Assembly: GCA_015680685.1 (NCBI GenBank)
Contig: MNCI01025409.1
Span: forward strand, 904,123-968,122
From: Gnetum montanum
Taxonomy: Eukaryota; Streptophyta; Gnetopsida; Gnetales; Gnetaceae
DNA: 64,000 nucleotides
Reading direction: 5' to 3'
Numbering within the stretch: the first letter of the stretch is position 1; each line of letters starts with the position of its first letter. The notes beneath the pieces were generated by a model, which was given only the letters and a program-made list of their open reading frames with translations, had not been told where the DNA came from and searched no databases. The translations under genes and the position numbers were made by a program. Shown piece by piece: positions 57,066 to 64,000 of this stretch.

Positions 57066-58136
57066 GGGCATGAATGAGAGCTTAAAGAATGACATCTACA
57101 AAGAGATCTCAACATGGAGACTACTAGGACTCAAGGGAGCATGAACAAGTACAAGGACTACAAGATAAATGAATATGCTTTAGTGATTAAGAGGAAGCTA
57201 AATCAGAAAGAGGAAGCCTAAGGAATCAAGTTTTAAAAGCTGAGAAGACATCTCCCAAAAGTAGAAGATGTCTTAGCTGAAGTGGAGTTCATGTAGAGAA
57301 GACATCTCCCAAAAATAGGAGATGTCTCCTTTTATGAGAAGATGTCTTCATAGATACGTCTCCCATGAGACATCCCACTTTCAAAAGAGATGTCTTTCTA
57401 AAGTCATTTTAAGAAAGATGTCCCAATCTCAAAAGTGACATCTACACTAGTTGTTAAATAGCCATTGCAAAAATTTTATGACATTTTCAGAAACTCCAAT
57501 TCTATAAGAATACTTCATTCTTTTGGGTATTCAACAAGTATTAAATCATTATTATCACTATCATAGCAATCATTGTATATTGTACTTGTGTACTTCATTG
57601 GTCAAATCATTTGCTTGATTGGTTATTGAAATATAATTGTGCTTCAAGGTACAATGATCTATGAATTAAGTTACATTCTTTCCTTGTGATTTTATTTCTC
57701 TTTTGTTGCCCCACTAGGGTTGATGTGCTTCTTGCAAGAAGGCATCATCATTCAGCTTGTCGAGATCTTGTAGGATTAAGTGTTTGTGCAGTGTCAAAGT
57801 ACTTCAAGGTAGAGTTAAATTTGTAAAGGCTGTGGGATCCTTGAAACCACATTCTAAGCTTATTAGGACCTTGCAACATTGAGTGGTTTTGCAGTGATGA
57901 AACACTTTGAAAGGGAGCATAAAGTTTGTACAAGGTGTGGTGTCCTATAAATCACATTTTTGAGAAATAAAGCCTAGAGGTGTGCAAGGATTCTACCCTC
58001 CAAGTGTGGACGTATCCAAGTTGGAAAAGCATGTGAAATTTGAGTGCAATTTTTGTGGCTATTGTTTTTGTTTGGAAAACTTATTCTCCCCCCAACCCCA
58101 CCTCTCTCTCCCCCACTCTAAGTTCTACAATCCTCA
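56876..58136 (+). repeat. 5' LTR of the copia element
   Basis: It starts TGTTGACC (TGTTAG in the partner) and ends ACAATCCTCA, two bases before the PBS. At 57240-57450 it carries about ten AGACATCT/AGATGTCT motifs in both orientations. Near-identical order is kept in the 3' LTR. Confidence 0.85.
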
Positions 58137-58138
58137 AG

Positions 58139-58150
58139 TGGTATCAAGGC
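58139..58150 (+). promoter_or_regulatory. Primer-binding site (initiator tRNA-Met type)
   Basis: TGGTATCAAGGC differs from the common copia PBS TGGTATCAGAGC only at two bases. Its position just after the LTR supports the assignment. Confidence 0.8.
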
Positions 58151-58189
58151 GTGGTACTCTTCATTCATCATTAATCCAAAGAGTGAACT

Positions 58190-59980
58190 ATGGAGGGGAC
58201 ATCTTACACAAAGCCACATATGTTTGATAGGTTTGACTTTTCCTATTGGAAGGCATGGATGTAAGGCTTCTTCAAGTCTATGGAGTTTGAAGTATATAAG
58301 TTCATCCTCAAAGGCTACATACCACCCATCAATAGTGCAAATGAGGCCATCAAGCCTTGGAGCAAATAGATGTAAGAAGAAAAAGATAAGTACATGTTTG
58401 ATTCAAAACCAAAAAATTATTTGTATTGTACATTGAATAAATATGAATTTAATAGAGTAGCTAGATGTAAAATGGCTAAAGAAATTTGGGTAACTTTAGA
58501 GGCTACTTATGAGGAAACTTCAATAGTTAAGTAATCTAAACTCTTAGTGTTACAAAGTAAGTACGATAAGCTCAAAATGAGAGAAGGTGAGAAAATAAAA
58601 TATTATTTCTCTAGAGTGAATGATCTTGTTGTGCCTATTAGAGGTACTGGTAAAGATTTACCTCAAAGTGATGTCATAATAAAAATGATTAGAACTCTTC
58701 AACCAAAATTTAGACTGAAGGTCACATCTATGGAGGTAATTAGAAACTTTTTTTTTTTTTTTTGAAATTCAAAGATCTTAAAAGTGCTATTATTTCTTAT
58801 GAAATGAACCTCATAAGGAAAGGGGTTATTCAAGAAAAACTCATATTCCTAAAATCAGCCTCCAAACAAAAGAGACCTCCTAAACAAGATATGGGCAGCA
58901 AAGAGGAGATAGCTCTTCTCTCAAGAAGGCTACAAAGACTTATGGCAAGGCAAGGTAAGAACTTCAATAATAAGGATACAATCAATTCAAAGATAAGAAA
59001 ATATGTTAGGAAATGAGTAAAAATTTTTGAAATTCTAATTTTTATTCCTCTTCAATAGAATGTTGGATATGTGGTGGAAGAGGACATGTGGCCTCCGAAT
59101 ATCCTAGTAATGGTAGATTACAACGAAGGGATAGAAATGAAGAAGACCAACTTCTATACAAGTTGGGATGATGGAGAGCAAAGTGAGGAAAAGGTGGAGG
59201 ATGATGTGAAAAATTCACACCTCATTTGTATGACTCTCATAAATGATGATACCAGCATCTTAGGTGATGAATTTAACATTGAAGAAGAAAGGGATGAACA
59301 ATTGTGCAATGAAATTTTATCTATTCAAAATCTTTTCACAAAGTTTAATTTGAAAGTTAAAATAAAGGATCAAGAAATTTCTTTATTAAATATAATAATT
59401 TTTAATCTTACAAAAGAACTCTTAGACCTAAGGGTTTAGAATGAAAAATTAACCTTATCTTATGAGCAGGCTAAAGAAGAAATTGCAAATGTCAAAATTG
59501 TGAATGAAATGCTATTGAAGGGAAAAGAATCCCTTCAAATGGTTCTTGGATAAGGAAGAAGTCCACAAGACAAAAGTGGACTTCAATGTTTTTCTCAAGA
59601 ATAAGAATCTACACAAACTTCATTCCAACAAAAGGATTTTTCAAAGAGTAAAGTGACATTAGGTACTACATCCCAATTAGAAGAAGCTCCAATCTACCCA
59701 AAAGCACCTCAAAGGTTTGATCATTTTAATCACTTTTATTGGAAGGTTTGATGTTATTGTTGCAATAAACTTGGGTATAAACAATAGAAGTGAAATTTAA
59801 AATATTATCACATGAGCACCTGGTCATATCATAAGACTCCTTGATCTTATTGAAATGTGCCTAGAAAGGAAGTTTTGTAAGGTAAAAAGGATAAGCAAAC
59901 AGATCACAAGTGAGTTAAGAAAGAATGGAGGATCAAAAGGAAGGAATAGGGGAACAAGGAGACTCTCTTCAACAAATTCA
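58190..59980 (+). pseudogene. gag: Copia-type gag with two zinc-knuckle remnants
   Basis: The ATG at 58190 (MEGTSYTKP) is 40 bases after the PBS. The gag core (UBN2-type) runs to about 58850: FDFSYWKAWM, LQSKYDKLKMREGEKIKYYFSRVNDL, DLKSAIISYEMNL. A T16 run at 58748-58763 shifts the frame. The knuckle at 59061-59105, CWICGGRGHVASEY, has lost its last Cys. An acidic and coiled-coil tail (59130-59550) is followed by a second knuckle-like CYCCNKLGYKQ near 59752. The long tail with a second knuckle recalls SIRE-type copia gags. Several stops, mainly TAG. No protease follows. Confidence 0.8.
58748..58763 (+). repeat. T16 homopolymer within gag
   Basis: Sixteen T interrupt the gag core and change the phase between the two halves. 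Length may be affected by sequencing. Confidence 0.9.
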
Positions 59981-60184
59981 TGAGGGGAAGCCAAGTCTTG
60001 GAAATTAAATAAGTCAATGTAAGAAGAGACATCTCAAAATAGGAATCTCATTCTCTAGCACTCTAGGCACCTTGATTCTCTTCAACAAGAAAGGTAAGTC
60101 TTTCATTCATTATATGAATATTTCAAGACTATAATCCTTGGCAGCCATCCTTAATCCTTATCCTATCAACCTTTTTTACTAAGA

Positions 60185-60315
60185 ATAAATGTCTCCTAAT
60201 AGACGTCCTCTTGGTTTCTTTCCCAATGTGGCCAAGACATCTCCTTTTCAAACGAGATGTCTTCCTTCAGTTTTTAGCCACAAATGAGATGTCTTTCTTT
60301 TCAAAGAGATGTCTT
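60185..60315. repeat. Internal AGACATCT/AGATGTCT cluster in the copia element
   Basis: About six motif copies (AGACGTCC, AGACATCT, AGATGTCT three times) lie between gag and the second ORF, outside the LTRs. Confidence 0.75.
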
Positions 60316-60404
60316 TTCTTTCATTAAAAACCCTTGTTAAGCACTACTATATAAATCAAAATCCTCATTTTTCTTTTATTCAAGCACAATACAACCTAAG
60401 GGAG

Positions 60405-62117
60405 ATGACCAGTGCTTCATACTCAACTGCAATCAACACTTCCTTCTTTCAATCCATGGCACATAAGAAGTTTGGAATGTCTAGGCCACCACCTAGAAAG
60501 AGCAAGAAGGCAAGTGGAGCTTCTACAAGTATTGATAACACCTACAAACCCTAGTTTCACTCTGATAGTGCCTAGCACTAGTCTGAGGTAACTCAAATCA
60601 TTTCTATTATTTTAGAGCATTCCCTTTCCTTCCCTCAATGTAGGCAAAAGAAATTAATGGAGTTCTTTCAAATTTTAAATTGAATGAAATTTATTCCCAT
60701 GGATAATGGTGTGCCTAAAATTCTCATTAGATAATTTTATTACAATTTTATCATTACAAATGCATCTGTTAGGGCATTTACAACTATTGTTGGGGTTTCG
60801 TTGATAGATGTGTCTCCTCAAGTTATAAATGCACTTCCTAGTATTTCAAGTGCTAATGTGTTTTGGATAACCATTTATTCTATGAGTGAAATTTTCACAA
60901 ATGATGTAATTCCCATTTCACATGATGAATTTTTTCATGCTTTGATAGGAGAGTCTATGTCTTTGAGTAATGGTAGAGTTGTTAGTAGTCATATGTCTCT
61001 TGATTCTTCCATCTTGTTCCTCATTATGTTATACAATATTATTGTCAAAGGAGGAAGCTATAACTATTTGTTACCTCCCCAATTGTTTGTTGTATTCTGC
61101 CTCCTTACAAGACAACCTTTGGACTTGGGCTTCACTCTCTATCGTGATATGTTGGGATTTTTCACCAAGGAGTAAATCCTTCGACACCCACTCCTCATCA
61201 GCTTGTTGATTTGATAGAGGGATGTACCAATCCTTGACATGCCTTTACTTAAAGGCAAGACAAGCATCAGTGAGTATGCAGTAAAGAGGGGCTCCACTCA
61301 TCTAGCTAAAGTAGGATCCAGCACCAGGCCACCTCAGCCAAAGAAGTAGGATCCAACACCAAGCCACCTCAACCAAAGAAAAAGTGATCAACATCCCATT
61401 CTAGGGCCTCTTCACAGTTGAGGAGATCTAGATTAATTAGTAGCTAGATGAGATCTTCTTTGAAGAAGATTCTTAAGCATTTTGCTCATACCTTTGGGAT
61501 GAATGGTAGGAATCTCTCTTACCTCCACAAAAGAATGGATGCAGCAGGCATACCTCTTCCTCCTAATAGGAACTAGTTTAAGGAGATCACCACTCCTTCT
61601 ATTTCAGATAGTGATTAGGACATTCTTATTCACCTGAGGTGTTCAGCAGTAGTTGGACCCTCCCATGCCCATGACTTGGGTGATGAGTTAAATTCAAAAG
61701 AGCTTTCTGCACCACTAGCACATGTCCAAGGGAAGCATCTAGATCCTATGGAGCTAGGATTAATTCTTCATCATCAAGATGTTCCTAGGAATTTTGAGTA
61801 GCAAGGCATGGAGAGTATCTTTGGAACCTCATCCCACTAGATGCCAACTGATCCCATCACCTATTAGAGAATGGGAGTTTCCTCATCTTCATAGAAGGCA
61901 CCATCATAGCTAGCTCCACCAGATTGATCTTGGTTTCAAGTGAAGCTTTTCTTGAGAAGAGCTCCAATTTAGCTACTATCTTCATATGATGATGAGGTGT
62001 ACCATGTATTCAACATTAGCACTAGCAGCAATGACAATGAAAAGGAGACCTATCAATCTTCTTGTACTACAGCTACTTTAGAGGAGGATTTAGATGATGC
62101 TACAAAGATCAATGATT
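60405..62117 (+). pseudogene. Accessory ORF replacing pol (plant-transposon-protein-like)
   Basis: The ATG at 60405 (MTSASYSTAINTSF) starts a frame that is open in the same phase to about 61430, with TAG and TAA interruptions. It shifts phase near 61440 and ends in an acidic region near 62117. A basic patch (RPPPRKSKK) lies at the N-terminus. The core reads VSLIDVSPQVINALPS, then SHMSLDSSILFLIMLYNII, LPPQLFVVFCLLTRQPLDLG and LRHPLLISLL. From memory this order resembles the PF20167-type domain found in accessory ORFs of plant retroelements. No search was done. The function of that domain is not established. The ORF is in sense orientation, unlike the antisense gene at 1868 and 10381. Confidence 0.5.
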
Positions 62118-62477
62118 AGAGACCTTAGGTGCTCTCTCTTCTTTTTGATGATGTCAAAAAAGGGAGAGACAATTTTATTACTTGGATGTTGGTATGATGG
62201 ACTTATGTGATTTTCACAATCCTATGTATTGTGAAAACTTTGTGGATAGTTTATGATGATAGTTTATGCTCCCTATATCATTTGTTATTGCACTTTTTAT
62301 GGATTTTCCTTTACATAGTATAGATTTTTTTTAGATCAATACCCTACATATTAAGCTTTAGAGCCTTCATTGTAGTTCCTGGTTTCCATTGGAATTTATA
62401 CATCTTAATATTTTTTATTATTGTACTCTTTATCGGTTTATCGACTCATCCATTTTCTTAAGTTTTTGACATTACCA

Positions 62478-62490
62478 AAAAGGGAGAGAT
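62478..62490 (+). promoter_or_regulatory. Polypurine tract of the copia element
   Basis: AAAAGGGAGAGAT directly precedes the TGTTAG start of the 3' LTR, a typical copia arrangement. Confidence 0.85.
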
Positions 62491-63623
62491 TGTTAGTTTT
62501 TTGATATGTCAAAACCTTAAGAAAAATGAAGAACATAGATTGTTGTGAAATGTGATGTTTTGCAGGGCATGAATGAGAGCTTAAATAATGACATCTACAA
62601 GGAGATCTCAATATGGAGACTACTAGGACTCAAGGAAGCATGAACAAGTACAAGGACTACAAGCTAAATGAATATGCTTCAATGATTAAGAGGAAGCTAA
62701 ATCAGAAAGAGGAGACCTAAGGAATCAATGTTCAAAAGATAAGAAGACATCTCCTATAGGTAGAACACATCTTAGTTGAAGTTGAGTTCATGTAGAGAAG
62801 ATGTCTCCCAAAAATAGGAGACGTCTTCTTTCAAGAGAGGTCTCTTCATAGAGATGTCTTCCATGAGACATCCCATTTTCAAAAGAGATGTCTCATCAAG
62901 AACGAAGTCATTTTTAGAAAGATGTCCCACTATTGAAGAAGATATTTACACTAGTTGTTAGATAGTCATTGCACAAATTTTATTACATTTTCAGAAACTT
63001 CAAGGCTATAGGAAGACTTCATTATTTTGGGTATTTAACAAGTATTAAATAGTAATTATCACTATCATTGCAATCATTGTATATTGTACTTGTGTACTTC
63101 ATTGGTCAAATCATTTACTTGATTGGTTTTTTAATTGTAATTGTGTTTCAAGGTACAAGGATTTGTATATTAAGTTACATTCTTTCTTTGTGATTTTGTT
63201 TCTCTTTTGTTGTCCCTCTTGGACTGATGTGCTTCTTACAAGAAGGCATCATCATTGAGCTTATTGGGATCCTATGGGATTGAATGTTTGTGTAGCATCA
63301 AAACACTCTAGAGTGGAGCTTAATTTGTAAAGGTTGTGGGATCCTTGAAATCACATTCTAAGTTTATCAAGACCTTACAGGGTTGAGTGGTTTCATAGTG
63401 ATGAAACACTACAAAGTGGAGCTTAGAGCTTGTACAAGGTATGATGCCCTTCAAATCACATTTTTAAGAAACAAACTTCAGAGATGTGCAAGGATTCTAC
63501 CCTTTGAGTGTGGACAGACCCAAGTTGTGGAGCCATGTAAAATTTGAGTGTGGTTTTTGTGGCTATTATTTGTGTTTGATGAACTTATTCATTCCTACGC
63601 CCTTCTAAGTTGTACGATTCTCA
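62491..63623 (+). repeat. 3' LTR of the copia element
   Basis: It is 1,133 bp, starts TGTTAGTTTT and ends GTACGATTCTCA. The AGACATCT/AGATGTCT cluster is at 62745-62960. It matches the 5' LTR along its length apart from the 116-bp duplication. Confidence 0.9.
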
Positions 63624-63628
63624 CTGTG

Positions 63629-64000
63629 TGTTTTTGCATGTTTTAGACTTCATAGAGATATCTTAGAGGTCATGGAGTCATCTTGCCTAAGATTTGACGT
63701 CTCAAAAGGGACATCTTGGGGGATAGGAGATGTCTTTGCTAGGATTTGAGAGATTTTTAGAGACATCCTAGGCTCAAGAAAGACATTTGTGAAGAAATCC
63801 AAACATCTTAAGTGGGACATTGTAGTTTTGGGTAAGATGTCCCAAGTCAATGGGAGACATATTATAAGTTTTTAAGATATCTCAAACTGAGCTAAGATGT
63901 CCTAGCTATAGAGGAGACATCTCAAGCCCATAGGATATGTCTCGGCACCATTTTCAATTTTGGCAAAAGTCATTTCAAAAAGACCAAAGATAACTTGAAT
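63629..64000 (+). mobile_element. LTR-like fragment rich in AGACATCT/AGATGTCT
   Basis: About fourteen motif variants occur in roughly 320 bp. GGAGACATCT...GGATATGTCT and CAAAGATAAC link it to 19885-19990. It runs off the window edge. No ORF is supported. Confidence 0.4.

Larger units (their letters stand above)
56876..63623 (+). mobile_element. Ty1/copia-type element with gag and an accessory ORF but no pol
   Basis: About 6.75 kb: LTRs 56876-58136 and 62491-63623, an initiator tRNA-Met-like PBS, a PPT before the 3' LTR, and near-matching 5-bp flanks. The internal 4.35 kb has a copia-type gag and a second ORF in the same orientation, and no protease, integrase or RT. The element inserted into the older minus-strand copia pol. 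The 5' LTR is longer only because of the 116-bp duplication. Confidence 0.85.

Overview
This window is nuclear DNA of a land plant with a large, repeat-rich genome. Almost everything recognisable is LTR retrotransposon sequence: plant-type Ty3/gypsy lineages (Tat-like, Athila-like, chromovirus) and Ty1/copia, with primer-binding sites for plant tRNAs. LTR pairs of single insertions differ by roughly 6-7% by eye, so the insertions are old. A gymnosperm or another slow-turnover genome is possible, but the species cannot be named. I found no intact host gene, rRNA, tRNA or CRISPR array. There is one assembly gap (75 N at 41134-41208).

Layout. 1-19722: two head-to-tail copies (A, then B) of a Tat-like Ty3/gypsy element read on the minus strand, sharing one LTR between them. 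Each copy has a gag-protease frame and no reverse transcriptase. Downstream of it is a short-unit tandem array, then a multi-exon gene on the opposite strand. 19723-20560: LTR-like DNA rich in AGACATCT/AGATGTCT motifs. 20590 to about 24100: a minus-strand chromovirus (5' LTR, gag, RT, RNase H) cut off before integrase. About 25000-36230: an old gypsy gag-protease element, split by an Athila-like element (26567-33590, TSD CATGA) that landed inside its gag codons. 36300-39078: a GC-richer island of unknown origin, a 28-bp repeat, then featureless AT-rich DNA. 39084-48885: a second, minus-strand Athila-like element (TSD ATGCA) with gag, PR, RT, RNase H and integrase, all inactivated. 49835-51690: an array of imperfect TAGAACC...GGTTCTA palindromes. 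52380-53740: an unrecognised ORF full of TAG codons. 54100-56833: a decayed minus-strand copia pol. 56876-63623: a copia element with gag and, in place of pol, a plant-transposon-protein-like ORF. 63629-64000: more AGACATCT-type LTR DNA.

How the parts relate. The Athila pair shows an autonomous-type element (minus copy) and a derivative (plus copy) that lost about 2.87 kb of RT-RNase H-integrase but kept gag, an intact protease motif, PBS and PPT. The Tat-like pair, the old gypsy element and the copia element likewise keep gag (with or without PR) without RT or integrase, so most of the window consists of elements that would have needed enzymes from elsewhere. Two unrelated families (Tat-like and copia) carry an accessory ORF that looks to me like the same plant domain. 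In the Tat-like family it is antisense and still carries introns.

Most promising for follow-up are the antisense intron-bearing gene with its convergent tandem array, the palindrome clusters in several LTR promoters, and the TAGAACC/GGTTCTA palindrome array. All boundaries and percentages were read by eye, with no alignment or database search.
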